Translations under genes and position numbers: made by a program
The notes under the pieces: generated by a model
Database searches by the model: none
Told to the model about the DNA's origin: nothing
What the model saw: the letters and a program-made list of their open reading frames with translations, nothing else
Source of the DNA: Paractinoplanes tereljensis
Lineage (GTDB): Bacteria > Actinomycetota > Actinomycetes > Mycobacteriales > Micromonosporaceae
Direction of reading: 5' to 3'
Assembly: GCF_016862435.1 (NCBI RefSeq)
Contig: NZ_BOMY01000042.1
Coordinates: forward strand, 247,001-311,000
DNA length: 64,000 nucleotides
Shown: piece by piece, positions 18,017 through 26,151 of the stretch
Layout of the letters: each line of letters opens with the position of its first letter
How positions within the stretch are numbered: the stretch's first letter is position 1

Positions 18017-18373
18017 ATGTTCCCAGCGGAAAACCTGCGTGACTGGCGAGGCGAAAAAGTCATCGACCCGGACGGCGCCAAGATCGGCGAGCTGGAGGCG
18101 GTCTACGTCGACACCTCGACCGACGAACCGGCCTTCGCCACCGTGCGAATCGGCATGATCGGCCGGCACCGGCTGGTCTTCGTGCCGCTCGACGGCGCCA
18201 CGGTCACCCCGGCCGCGGTCCGCGTCCGGTACGACAAGAAGCTGGTCGGCGACGCCCCCGCCATCGACGTCGACGGCGAACTGGCCGCCGCCGACGAGCC
18301 CCGGGTGTTCGCCCACTTCGGCGTCCCCTACCAAACCGGCGCCGCCGGCGAACGCCGCCTGGCCCGCCGCTAA
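18017..18373 (+). CDS. PRC-barrel domain protein
   Basis: The 118-residue protein is a single PRC-barrel: NLRDWRGEKVIDPDGAKIGELEAVYVD, a beta-rich middle with GRHRLVFVPLDGA, and a helical tail. Such domains occur in RNA-processing and photosystem proteins, and in small stress-related proteins of actinomycetes, which this resembles. The start is ATG 18017, immediately after the DUF2461 stop. Its 3' end overlaps the convergent oxidase-like gene by four bases. Confidence 0.88.
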   Translation: MFPAENLRDWRGEKVIDPDGAKIGELEAVYVDTSTDEPAFATVRIGMIGRHRLVFVPLDGATVTPAAVRVRYDKKLVGDAPAIDVDGELAAADEPRVFAHFGVPYQTGAAGERRLARR

Positions 18374-18792
18374 TCCCAGTCGGACCAGGCGATCCATCGC
18401 TCCGCCCGGAGCACCAGGATGAGTGCGTCGGGCGAATCGACGGTGGCGAAGTCGCTGCGGCCGTACTTCTCGTCCAGGGCCGCGAGGTCGCCGGGCGGAG
18501 GCGGGCGGCGGGTGGTGACCGGGCCGGAGACGCTGACGAAGCTGCGTACGGTGTCGTCGGTGACCTCGACGCACAGCGTCGCCTGGCCGGCGCTCGCCGC
18601 GTTGCGGGTCTTGACCGCGGCGGCCTCGGCCAAAACCTTGATCTCGCTGCCGGCGACGAGGAAATACACCGGTACGGAGTGGATCCAGCCGTCCGGATGC
18701 AACGTGGAGAACACCCCGGCCAGCGGCCGGGACAGCAGCGCGACGCTCTCCGCGCGTGACAGCCGCCGCCGGTTCTCCACAGGCTCAGACAT
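18370..18792 (-). CDS. Pyridoxamine 5'-phosphate oxidase-like flavin/F420-binding protein
   Basis: The 140-residue protein has the split-barrel pattern: LLSRPLAGVFSTLHPDGWIHSVPVYFL, then a strand with KTRNAASAGQATLCVEV and a C-terminal WIAWSDWD. Small actinomycete members bind FMN, F420 or heme and reduce diverse substrates; the cofactor is not decided by sequence here. TACGCT lies six bases before the ATG, indicating a leaderless promoter. Confidence 0.85.
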   Translation of the reverse strand: MSEPVENRRRLSRAESVALLSRPLAGVFSTLHPDGWIHSVPVYFLVAGSEIKVLAEAAAVKTRNAASAGQATLCVEVTDDTVRSFVSVSGPVTTRRPPPPGDLAALDEKYGRSDFATVDSPDALILVLRAERWIAWSDWD

Positions 18793-18892
18793 GCCGGCAG
18801 CGTACGCCGGGAATGATCGTCGAGTGACGCTCAGCTGACCCGGGCGGGTTAACGAGGAATCGCCGTACGACGCGGCCCGCTCCGTTGTTGTT

Positions 18893-18908
18893 TAGCTCAA
18901 GCTATAGT
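18893..18908 (+). promoter_or_regulatory. Operator palindrome and -10 box of the HigBA-like pair
   Basis: The inverted repeat TAGCT-CA-AGCTA (18893-18904) overlaps the -10-like TATAGT (18903-18908), which lies six bases before ATG 18915. This is the usual design for autoregulation by an XRE antitoxin: the repressor covers the -10 box of a leaderless promoter. Confidence 0.65.
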
Positions 18909-18914
18909 CGGGTC

Positions 18915-19058
18915 ATGCCTCAGGACGCACCGCGTCGCTGGTCGATCAAGACGACCTCTGACGTGCGCACCTGGCTGCGGACACTGCGCCAGGCAGATCC
19001 GGATGTCTTCCGCTCGGTGAACGTCGCCATCGACATGCCGCGGAGGGAGGACTCGTGA
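18915..19058 (+). pseudogene. Truncated HigB/RelE-type toxin remnant
   Basis: This short frame encodes 47 residues. Residues 8-40 (RRWSIKTTSDVRTWLRTLRQ, then DVFRSVNVAIDM) look like the first third of a HigB-type toxin of about 120 residues. Then the frame passes directly to MPRREDS and stops. The central beta-sheet and catalytic residues are absent, which suggests an in-frame deletion that kept both ends. Its TGA overlaps the GTG start of the antitoxin gene (GTGA), so translational coupling is preserved. It cannot be an active RNase as it stands. A genuine tiny coupling peptide is the alternative. Confidence 0.65.
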
Positions 19059-19369
19059 GCGAGTTCGAGGATTGGGAAGACCTCCGTGCGGAACTGCACG
19101 ACGGGGACGACGAAGCTCTGGCGACGGAGCGGGCACGGACCGAGGCCTGGATCAGCGCCTATCACCTCGCCGAGGAACGCAAGCGGCTGGGAATGACACA
19201 GCGGCAGGTGGCTGAGCTGATGGGTGTCTCGCCCGGGCGGGTGAGCCAGATCGAGAACGGGGATCTCGACGCCAACGAGGTCGCGACGTTGAGTCGGTAT
19301 GCGCGGGCGCTGGGTGCCCGGATGCGGATCATCTTCGACTACGGCAACGATCTTCGGCAGATCGCCTGA
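19055..19369 (+). CDS. XRE-family antitoxin (HigA-like)
   Basis: The 104-residue protein has an acidic N-terminus, then a helix-turn-helix at about residues 38-92 (LAEERKRLGMTQRQVAELMG, VSPGRVSQIENGDLDANEVATLSRYARAL). The C-terminal ARMRIIFDYGNDLRQIA is the short strand typical of HigA partners of the actinobacterial WSI-type HigB. The DNA-binding part is intact, so it probably still binds the palindrome upstream even though its toxin partner is shortened. Confidence 0.85.
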   Translation: MSEFEDWEDLRAELHDGDDEALATERARTEAWISAYHLAEERKRLGMTQRQVAELMGVSPGRVSQIENGDLDANEVATLSRYARALGARMRIIFDYGNDLRQIA

Positions 19370-19401
19370 CGGGCACGAGGCTGCGCGGCGGACCTACACA
19401 T

Positions 19402-20076
19402 ATGACCCTCGCGGTGATCATTGATGTCGACGACACGCTGTGCCTGACCGAGGCCGCCTCGTTCGAGTTGGAGAACGAGGTGCTGGCCGGGATGGGGCGG
19501 GCGCCGATGAGCCGGGCGGTGCATCTGTCCACCTGGGGTGAGCCGCTGCTGGACGCCATGCCGCACCGCTCCCCCGGCCTCGACCTGGGCCGGTTCGCCG
19601 AGCTGTTCCCGGTGCTGCACCAGCGCTACCTCGTCGACGGACGCCTCGACGTCATCCCGCCGGAGAACCTGGACACCCTGGACCGGTTGGTCGCCGACGG
19701 GCACACGGTCCTGCTGCTGACCTCGCGCACCGAGGCCGAGGTGCAGCATCTGCTCGCCCCGGACCACGTGCTGGCCGGCCGGGTCACCGGCGCCTACCAC
19801 CAGGGCAACACCCGCTTCCGCAAGCCGGATCCGCGGGTCTTCGACGAGCTGCTGGCCGACACCGGATTCCGGCCGGAGCAGTGTGTCTACGTGGGTGATT
19901 CGCCGGGCGACGCGGTGGCCGCCGGCGAGGCCGGCATCCGGTTCGTCGCCTGCCTGCAGAGCGGCGTACGCCGCCTCGACGAGTTCGACCCGCGCTACGT
20001 CACCGCCGCGGTGGACACCTTCCCCGAGATCATCGCGGCCCTCCAAAGATCATCTGGCCAGGCAGGCAACGGCTAG
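19402..20076 (+). CDS. HAD-superfamily hydrolase
   Basis: The 224-residue phosphatase-like protein has motif I DVDDT (D8, D10, T12), motif II in LLLTSRTEAE (S/T), a lysine in RFRKPDPRVFDELL (motif III) and motif IV GDSPGDAVAAGEAG. Cap and core lengths fit subfamily IA (phosphoglycolate/haloacid type). The substrate is unknown. The 3' end overlaps the convergent transporter gene by 27 bases. Confidence 0.9.
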   Translation: MTLAVIIDVDDTLCLTEAASFELENEVLAGMGRAPMSRAVHLSTWGEPLLDAMPHRSPGLDLGRFAELFPVLHQRYLVDGRLDVIPPENLDTLDRLVADGHTVLLLTSRTEAEVQHLLAPDHVLAGRVTGAYHQGNTRFRKPDPRVFDELLADTGFRPEQCVYVGDSPGDAVAAGEAGIRFVACLQSGVRRLDEFDPRYVTAAVDTFPEIIAALQRSSGQAGNG

Positions 20077-20886
20077 AAGAGCAGCAAAAACCCCATAGAG
20101 GTGTACGGCGTGCAAGCGCTCGCGCAGCACCGAGCGGTTGAGCAACAGAGTCACCGCGGGGTATAGAGACGCCACCACCGCGGCGGGTGCCAGCGCGGCC
20201 GTGGCCCCGGCGATGAAGGCGGCGTCGGCCACCGCGTCGGACGCGCCGACCACCAGGATCGGCAGGCCCAGCAGGGTGAGATCGAAGCGGTGCAGAACAA
20301 CCGCAAGGACCAGGGCGATCAACCCCTCGGCGACCCGTACGGTGACCAGCGCCCAGAACTCGTCGGCTCGGCCCGCCTCGTGCAGCAGCACGAAGTAGAC
20401 ACCGAGGCCGAGCGCGGCCCCGAGCGCGCACAGGTTGGCCGAGCGCCGGGTGCGCCCCCGTTCCTCGTCGGGCACCGGCCAGCTCGCCATCGTGGCGCCG
20501 ACCAGCCCGGCCGCGACGCCCAGGCCGGCGCCGAGGCCGAGGCGTTCGCCGTGCAGCAGGCCCCAGCCCACCGGGACCAGCGCGGAGATGGCGGCGACCG
20601 GGGCCACCACGGCGGCCGAGCCGTCCCGCATCGCCCGGTAGAGCAGGCCCATCGACGGCAGCCCGATGAACCCGGCCACGACCGCCAGCCAGAGCCGGTC
20701 GTCCCACCGGGGCGGAACTCCCCGGCCGACCGCGACCAGCAGGGCCAGCAGCATCGCGGCGAGCTCCGAGCCGAGCAGGATCGTCATCACCGGCAGGCGG
20801 CGGCCCAGCAGCCCGGCGAGAAAGTCGGAGAAGCCCCACGCGACCGCCGCCCCGAGGGCAGCCGTCATCATCCACGCCAAGCCCAT
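20050..20886 (-). CDS. EamA/DMT-family transporter
   Basis: The 278-residue protein is nearly all hydrophobic, with about ten membrane spans in two EamA halves (first half beginning AAVAWGFSDFLAGLLGRR, second with LGLGVYFVLLHEAGRADEFW). Members export amino acids, nucleotides or other metabolites. No substrate can be named. A start at ATG 20886 gives the usual family length. The 217 bases upstream contain the terminator of the preceding glycosyltransferase operon. Confidence 0.9.
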   Translation of the reverse strand: MGLAWMMTAALGAAVAWGFSDFLAGLLGRRLPVMTILLGSELAAMLLALLVAVGRGVPPRWDDRLWLAVVAGFIGLPSMGLLYRAMRDGSAAVVAPVAAISALVPVGWGLLHGERLGLGAGLGVAAGLVGATMASWPVPDEERGRTRRSANLCALGAALGLGVYFVLLHEAGRADEFWALVTVRVAEGLIALVLAVVLHRFDLTLLGLPILVVGASDAVADAAFIAGATAALAPAAVVASLYPAVTLLLNRSVLRERLHAVHLYGVFAALLAVACLAR

Positions 20887-21054
20887 CAGCGGCCGACGCC
20901 GTCACAGGAAACCATGCGGCCGATGATGCCGACCGCAAAGCCGCAGGTCAGTCGCCCGCAGGTGGGGGACCTTCCGGCCTAATCCGGGCGTGCCGAAGCT
21001 CTTGCAACTCTTCCAGGTCGAGGAGGTGAAGCCCTCCCAAAGCGTGGGCACAAA

Positions 21055-21089
21055 GCAGCCCCCACCGGACCGGGTCCGATGAGGGCTGC
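21055..21089 (-). terminator. Strong hairpin terminator after the glycosyltransferase operon
   Basis: A 35-base hairpin has 17-base arms (plus-strand left arm GCAGCCCCCACCGGACC) with only two non-Watson-Crick positions and a one-base loop. It sits 14 bases beyond the glycosyltransferase stop, and is followed on the minus strand by TTTG. The position and shape fit an intrinsic terminator with a weak U-tract. Confidence 0.75.
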
Positions 21090-21103
21090 GTCCCCAAAAG
21101 GTC

Positions 21104-22621
21104 CTAGACGGCGAAGCCGCGGTGCCGGCGCACCAGTTTGCGCAGCATGAAGACGGTCTGGGCGATGGTGGCGATGTAGAGGATCGGCCAGCCCAGCGAG
21201 AGGATCGCGGACTGGACGCCCACGCTCTGCTGGCTCCAGGCGTAGATGCCGCCGGCCAGGATGGCGAACAGCACCACCAGCGGCATGACGTAGGCCGAAC
21301 CCTTGCCCTTCTCGGCGTTGGCCTGGGCGGCCCAGTTGTCCTTGTCGCTCTGCGCCAGGAACTGGGTCCAGGCCGAGACGAAGTGCCCCATCCGGATCCA
21401 CATGTACAACTCGGCCGGGATGATCAGGAAGGCGTACAGCAGGTCGGAAGCGCTCTTGTCCTGCATGGCCAGGGCGAGGCGGAAGTTCAGCAGCATGGCG
21501 ATGGCCGGCGGGATCAGCCAGATCGGGTTGAACACGAACGCGTGGATCGACAGCGCCGCCACCAGCAGGAGCATGAAGCCGATCCGGGACGCGATGTTGA
21601 AGCCCATCGAGATGTTCTCGTACCAGCGCAGCCGCAGGTTGGGGTGCATCGGCTGGCCCTTGTTGTCGCCTCGCTGGCCCGGCCAGAACAGGTCGATGGC
21701 GCCGAAGTTCCACTTGACCTGCTGGCCGTGCAGGGCCCGGAGGTTGGTCATCGGACCGACGTACGCCCGGGCGCTTGCGCTGATCTTGGTGCTGTAACCG
21801 GCGTCCTTGATCTGGAGCGACAGCTTGCTGTCCTCCACCTCGCTGTCCCGGACCCACGGCGCCTGCTGGTGGTGCCGGATCATCACGGTCTCCAGCGCGC
21901 GCATGTTGAACAGGCTGCACTGGCCGCCCAGCACTGCCATGTTGCGGCCGCGGAGCAGGTTGTCCATGTTGAAGGCGGCGAACTGGGCCCGCTGACCGGC
22001 GATCAGGAAGCGCGCCATGGTGCCCTTGAACCGGCTCTTGTCGATGCTGTAGATGGCGCTCAGCCCGCCGATCCGCGGGTCGTCGGTCATCTCCAGTTCG
22101 AGCCGCTCCACGGTGTCCCGGGCCAGCGTGGTGTCGCCGTCGACGCCGAGCACGTAGTCGAAGCCGCGGGACAGGAAGTAGCCGTAGTTCAGCGCCCCGA
22201 CCTTCTTGTCGGGGTTCACGCCCATGTCGTGCACGTGGACGGTGGTGACGAACTCGACGCCCTTGACCTTGCGGGTGTGCCGGCCGGCGAAGCTGCGGGC
22301 GATCTCCGGGGTGTCGTCGTCGGTGTTGTTGATGATGACGTGGATGACGTCCGGCAGCCGGGTCTGGGCCAGGATGCTCTTGAGCACCTCGGCGATCGTG
22401 TCCTGCTCGTTGTAGCAGGGAATGATGCAGCTGATCGTGGCGTGCCGGGGGGTGTTGCTGCTGGCGGTCGAGGCAATCTCGCCAGATATCGCCTCCACGG
22501 CCTCCAGCTCGTGCAGCTGCGGGACGGCCGGCGGCAGGGCCAGCGGTCCGGCCTTGTCGCTGCGCGGCAGCAGGATCTGGCGGTCGGTGGCCCGGCGCAG
22601 GCCGGGGCTTGACTCGGTCAT
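21104..22621 (-). CDS. Membrane-embedded processive family-2 glycosyltransferase
   Basis: The 505-residue protein resembles cellulose/hyaluronan/chitin synthases. A cytoplasmic GT-A domain occupies about residues 60-330: nucleotide site CIIPCYNEQDTI, metal-binding DGD (161-163), acceptor-site VEDS (262-265) and QQVKW (300-304), which is a Q..RW motif with lysine for arginine. The remainder holds about five membrane spans. The N-terminal 60 residues are disordered and no PilZ domain is visible. It likely makes a surface polysaccharide. Its start overlaps the stop of the lipoprotein gene (ATGA), so the two products probably act together at the membrane. Confidence 0.9.
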   Translation of the reverse strand: MTESSPGLRRATDRQILLPRSDKAGPLALPPAVPQLHELEAVEAISGEIASTASSNTPRHATISCIIPCYNEQDTIAEVLKSILAQTRLPDVIHVIINNTDDDTPEIARSFAGRHTRKVKGVEFVTTVHVHDMGVNPDKKVGALNYGYFLSRGFDYVLGVDGDTTLARDTVERLELEMTDDPRIGGLSAIYSIDKSRFKGTMARFLIAGQRAQFAAFNMDNLLRGRNMAVLGGQCSLFNMRALETVMIRHHQQAPWVRDSEVEDSKLSLQIKDAGYSTKISASARAYVGPMTNLRALHGQQVKWNFGAIDLFWPGQRGDNKGQPMHPNLRLRWYENISMGFNIASRIGFMLLLVAALSIHAFVFNPIWLIPPAIAMLLNFRLALAMQDKSASDLLYAFLIIPAELYMWIRMGHFVSAWTQFLAQSDKDNWAAQANAEKGKGSAYVMPLVVLFAILAGGIYAWSQQSVGVQSAILSLGWPILYIATIAQTVFMLRKLVRRHRGFAV

Positions 22622-23250
22622 TCGGCGGCACCATTCGTCAGCAGCGGCAAGGTCAGCGTGTCGAGCGCGGTGGAGCGGTAGTAGCTGTTCGACTTCGGGG
22701 CGGTCTCCACCAGGAGGTCCACCTGGATGGTCAAGGTGAGCTTCGTTGCTCCGGTCGTCGCGGCCGGCACCGTCACCACGGTGTTGTAGGGGTACGGCGG
22801 GGTGACGTCGAACTTGCCGGTGTCGGTGTCGACCACCGAGCGCTTGGTGCCGTCGTCCTGAATCACCTGGAAGGACGAGATGATGACCTGGTGGGTGCTG
22901 TCGGCGTCCTCGATGTGGGCCGCGACGTTGATCGTCTTCAGTGACTCGGCCGTGTAGAGCTTGGCGTTGTCGCCGGTCCAGTAGGTCAGCTGAACCGTGA
23001 AGTTGCCCTGTTTCAACCGGTGGGTGGCCGTGCCGGTGTCCAGCGGGCCACTGGCCCGGGTGGACAGCACGACGGGGACCGCGGTCGGCGAGGCCGACGG
23101 GGACGCGGACGGCGATGCGCTGTGGGTCGCGCCGGCCTTGACCAGCGGTTTGCTGCTACTGGTGAGCTCTTTGAGGTTGCTGCAGCCGGTGAGGCTGCCG
23201 CAGAGCACGGCGGCGGTCATGCCAGTTGCCACGATTCGGGGGACTCGCAA
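22618..23250 (-). CDS. Secreted lipoprotein of unknown function, partner of the glycosyltransferase
   Basis: The 210-residue precursor has a lipobox LTGC (lipidated C23). A low-complexity linker follows (SASPSASPSASPTA), then a beta-rich domain (about 60-205) resembling a DUF4352-like or immunoglobulin-fold extracellular domain: FTVQLTYWTGDNAKLY, HQVIISSFQVIQDDGTKRS and TKLTLTIQVDLL. TTG 23250 is supported by GAAGG upstream and by the signal-peptide length; the next ATG would remove most of the signal. It may bind the growing polysaccharide or tether it. Confidence 0.85.
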   Translation of the reverse strand: MRVPRIVATGMTAAVLCGSLTGCSNLKELTSSSKPLVKAGATHSASPSASPSASPTAVPVVLSTRASGPLDTGTATHRLKQGNFTVQLTYWTGDNAKLYTAESLKTINVAAHIEDADSTHQVIISSFQVIQDDGTKRSVVDTDTGKFDVTPPYPYNTVVTVPAATTGATKLTLTIQVDLLVETAPKSNSYYRSTALDTLTLPLLTNGAAE

Positions 23251-23351
23251 CGGTGGCCCTTCGCTGAAGATCGGACGGCGGGTCAGCCAGCACGTCGGCA
23301 GCGATCACGGGCAGTTGAGCGAATTTCCGCTCCGAACTTGAAACCGAGCCT

Positions 23352-24239
23352 CTACCCGGCCAGCTCCTTGATGAGCGCGATGGTGCGGGTCAGGTGCGCC
23401 TCGGCCCGGCCGGCGCCGTGGGCCAGGGCCAGGTCGATGCCGGCGTCCGGGTGGGTCAGCGGGCGGTAGGCGACGCCGTCCAGGGCGAGGGCGGTCACCG
23501 GCTCGGGCACCACGGCCACGCCCAGTCCCCCGGCGACCAGGGTGATCAGGGTGGACGTCTCGCCGACCTCGTGCCGGATGCGCGGGTCGAGGCCGGCCTC
23601 CCGGAACAGGCCGAGCACCAGGTCGTACATCACCGAGCGGCGGTCGGCGGAGTGCACGATCAGCGGGGAGTCCCGCAGGTCCGCGATCTTCAGCGGCCTC
23701 TTCTTCGTCAACACGTGCCCGGCTGGGAGCGCAACGACCAACCGGTCGCGGCGCAGCGGAATCACCGAAAGCGACGAATCGGCGACCGGCGGGCGCAGCA
23801 GGGCCAGGTCGATCTCGCCGGAGCGCAGCGCCTCGATCTGGTCGGGGGCGAGCATCTCGCCGCGGAAGGAGAAGTCGACGCCGGGCAGTTCGACGGCCAG
23901 GTGCCGGGAGAGGGCGGGCAGCAGGCTGTAGGTGACCGAGCCGACGCAGCCGATCGCCAGGTGGCCGACCGCCCCGGCGGCGACCCGGCGGGCCTCGTGC
24001 CCGGCGTCGTCGAGGTCGGCCAGGATCGCCCGGACCCGCGTCTGGTAGGCACGGCCGGCGTCGGTCAGCTCGACCCGGCGGGTGGTGCGGTGCAGCAGCT
24101 CGACCCCGAGTTCGCTCTCCAGACGCCGGATGGCCTGGGACAGCGGCGGCTGCGCCATGTTCAGCCGGGCGGCGGCCCGCCCGAAATGCCGCTCTTCCGC
24201 GACCACCAGGTAATAGCGCAGGCGAATGAGACTTTCCAC
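23352..24239 (-). CDS. LysR-family regulator of the divergent pca genes
   Basis: The 295-residue protein has an N-terminal winged helix (HFGRAAARLNMAQPPLSQAIRRLE, residues about 17-40) of the BenM/CatR style with AQPPLSQ, followed by two periplasmic-binding-like subdomains. Such regulators sense aromatic-catabolism intermediates (muconate, ketoadipate). The divergent position relative to pcaF fits activation of that operon. The start is GTG 24239, with TAGGAT six bases upstream. Confidence 0.9.
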   Translation of the reverse strand: MESLIRLRYYLVVAEERHFGRAAARLNMAQPPLSQAIRRLESELGVELLHRTTRRVELTDAGRAYQTRVRAILADLDDAGHEARRVAAGAVGHLAIGCVGSVTYSLLPALSRHLAVELPGVDFSFRGEMLAPDQIEALRSGEIDLALLRPPVADSSLSVIPLRRDRLVVALPAGHVLTKKRPLKIADLRDSPLIVHSADRRSVMYDLVLGLFREAGLDPRIRHEVGETSTLITLVAGGLGVAVVPEPVTALALDGVAYRPLTHPDAGIDLALAHGAGRAEAHLTRTIALIKELAG

Positions 24240-24241
24240 AT

Positions 24242-24294
24242 CTGAATCCTAGGGGATTTTGGTACTTCAGGGTCTCAAGCCGGAGGCCTACCGT
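24242..24294. promoter_or_regulatory. LysR/pcaF divergent promoter region
   Basis: The 62-base gap contains nested inverted repeats CTGAA (24242-24246) with TTCAG (24266-24270), and AATCC (24245-24249) with GGATT (24254-24258). TAGGAT (24246-24251, minus strand) is six bases from the LysR start. TACCGT (24289-24294) is seven bases from pcaF ATG 24302. The dyads are the likely LysR binding region. Confidence 0.6.
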
Positions 24295-24301
24295 GGAGAC
24301 C

Positions 24302-25471
24302 ATGACTGCTTACGTCTACGCGGCCACCCGCACCCCGTTCGGCCGCTTCAACGGCGCCCTCGCCGGGGTCCGGCCCGATGACCTGGCAGCCCACGTCATC
24401 GCGGCACTGCTGGCGAAGACCCCGGCCCCGGTCGACGAGGTGATCTGGGGCAACGCCAACGGCGCCGGCGAGGAGAACCGCAACGTCGGCCGGATGGCGG
24501 CGCTGCTGGCCGGCCTGCCGACCTCGGTGCCCGGCTCCACGGTCAACCGGCTGTGCGGCTCGAGCCTGGACGCGGCGATGCTCGCCTCCCGGGCGATCGA
24601 GACCGGCGACGCCGAGATCGTGCTGGCCGGCGGGGTCGAGTCGATGACCCGCGCGCCCTGGGTGCTGCCGAAACCGGCCAAGGGCTTCCCGCCCGGCGAC
24701 CTCACCGCGGTCTCCACCACCCTCGGCTGGCGCCTGGTCAACCCCCGGATGCCCAAGGAATGGACGATCTCGCTCGGCGAGTGCAACGAACAACTGCAGG
24801 AGAAATTCAAGATCAGCCGGGTACGCCAGGACGAGTTCGCCGCCCGCTCGCATCAACTCGCCGCCCGGGCCTGGGACGACGGGTTCTACGACGACCTGAT
24901 CACCCCGATCGAGGGGCTGACCCGGGACGAGGGGGTCCGCCCGGACTCGTCGGTCGAGAAACTGGCGGCGCTGAAGCCGAGCTTCCGCAAGGACGGCACG
25001 ATCACCGCCGGCAACGCCTCGCCGCTCAGTGACGGCGCGTCCGCCGTGCTGATCGGCTCGGAAGCCGCCGCCGACGTGCTCGGGCAGCAGCCGATCGCCG
25101 CGATCCGGGGCCGGGGCGCGTTCGCGCTCGACCCGCAGGAGTTCGGCTACGCGCCGGTCGAGGCGGCCAACCGGGCCCTCAAGCGGGCCGGCGTCACCTG
25201 GGACCAGGTCGGCGCGGTCGAGCTCAACGAGGCGTTCGCGGTGCAGTCGCTGGTCTGCGTGGACGCCTGGGGCATCGACCCGGAGATCGTCAACAGCAAG
25301 GGCGGCGCGATCGCGATCGGGCACCCGCTCGGCGCCTCCGGCGGCCGCATCCTCGGCACCCTGGCCAAGGTGCTGCGCGAGCGCAACGAGCGGTACGGCG
25401 TGGCCGCCATCTGCATCGGCGTCGGCCAGGGCCTGGCCGTGGTCCTGGAGAACGTGGCGGCGAGCCGATGA
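24302..25471 (+). CDS. pcaF: Beta-ketoadipyl-CoA thiolase
   Basis: The 389-residue thiolase catalyses the last step of the beta-ketoadipate pathway, cleaving 3-oxoadipyl-CoA to succinyl-CoA and acetyl-CoA. The nucleophilic cysteine is in NRLCGSSLDA (C85), the histidine motif is GGAIAIGHPLGASGGR and the second cysteine is in AAICIGVGQG, where V replaces the usual G. The N-terminus TAYVYAATRTPFGRFNGAL is typical of PcaF. The stop codon overlaps the start of pcaI (ATGA). ATG 24302 is chosen because of the TACCGT box seven bases upstream. Confidence 0.92.
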   Translation: MTAYVYAATRTPFGRFNGALAGVRPDDLAAHVIAALLAKTPAPVDEVIWGNANGAGEENRNVGRMAALLAGLPTSVPGSTVNRLCGSSLDAAMLASRAIETGDAEIVLAGGVESMTRAPWVLPKPAKGFPPGDLTAVSTTLGWRLVNPRMPKEWTISLGECNEQLQEKFKISRVRQDEFAARSHQLAARAWDDGFYDDLITPIEGLTRDEGVRPDSSVEKLAALKPSFRKDGTITAGNASPLSDGASAVLIGSEAAADVLGQQPIAAIRGRGAFALDPQEFGYAPVEAANRALKRAGVTWDQVGAVELNEAFAVQSLVCVDAWGIDPEIVNSKGGAIAIGHPLGASGGRILGTLAKVLRERNERYGVAAICIGVGQGLAVVLENVAASR

Positions 25472-26151
25472 TCGCCGGCAGCGTCGACGAGGCGGTCGCC
25501 GGGATCGAGGACGGCAGCACCGTCCTGGTCGGCGGGTTCGGCTTCGCCGGGATGCCGTTCGACCTGATCGACGGCCTGATCCGGCAGGGCGCCACCGACC
25601 TGACCATCGTCAGCAACAACGCCGGCAACGGCGACGTCGGCCTGGCCGCACTGCTCAAGGCGGGTCGCGTACGCAAGGTGGTCTGCTCTTTTCCCCGGCA
25701 GGCCGACTCGTACGTCTTCGACGAGTTGTACCGGTCCGGCCGGATCGAGTTGGAGGTTGTCCCGCAGGGCAACCTCGCCGAGCGGATGCGCGCCGCCGGC
25801 GCCGGCATCGGCGCGTTCTTCTGTCCCACCGGGGTGGGCACTCCGCTGGCCGAGGGCAAGGAGACCCGCACCATCGACGGGCGTGACTACGTCCTGGAAT
25901 ACCCGATCAAGGGGGACGTCGCGCTGATCAGCGCGCACCGCGCCGACCGGATGGGCAACCTGGTCTACCGCAAGACCGCCCGCAACTTCGGCCCGGTCAT
26001 GGCGACCGCCGCCACCCGGACGATCGTGCAGGTCAGCGAGGTGGTGCCGACCGGCGACCTGGACCCGGAGGCGGTCGTCACGCCGGGCATCTTCGTCGAC
26101 CGCGTCGTGCGGGTCGAGGCCCGCAACTACACCGTGCAGGGAGCCCGCTGA
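25468..26151 (+). CDS. pcaI: 3-oxoacid CoA-transferase subunit A (beta-ketoadipate type)
   Basis: This is the 227-residue alpha subunit of the enzyme that activates beta-ketoadipate with succinyl-CoA. It has the glycine-rich GGFGFAGMPFDLIDGL near the N-terminus, VSNNAGNGDVGLAALL and FFCPTGVGTPLAEGKE. Subunit B follows with a one-base overlap. The substrate could also be acetoacetate or another 3-oxoacid, but linkage to the thiolase and a BenM-like regulator favours ketoadipate. Confidence 0.9.
   Translation: MIAGSVDEAVAGIEDGSTVLVGGFGFAGMPFDLIDGLIRQGATDLTIVSNNAGNGDVGLAALLKAGRVRKVVCSFPRQADSYVFDELYRSGRIELEVVPQGNLAERMRAAGAGIGAFFCPTGVGTPLAEGKETRTIDGRDYVLEYPIKGDVALISAHRADRMGNLVYRKTARNFGPVMATAATRTIVQVSEVVPTGDLDPEAVVTPGIFVDRVVRVEARNYTVQGAR

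Noticed and set aside
21122..22612. Long plus-strand frame opposite the glycosyltransferase
   Set aside because: No recognisable motif, while the minus frame has the full GT2 set of residues.
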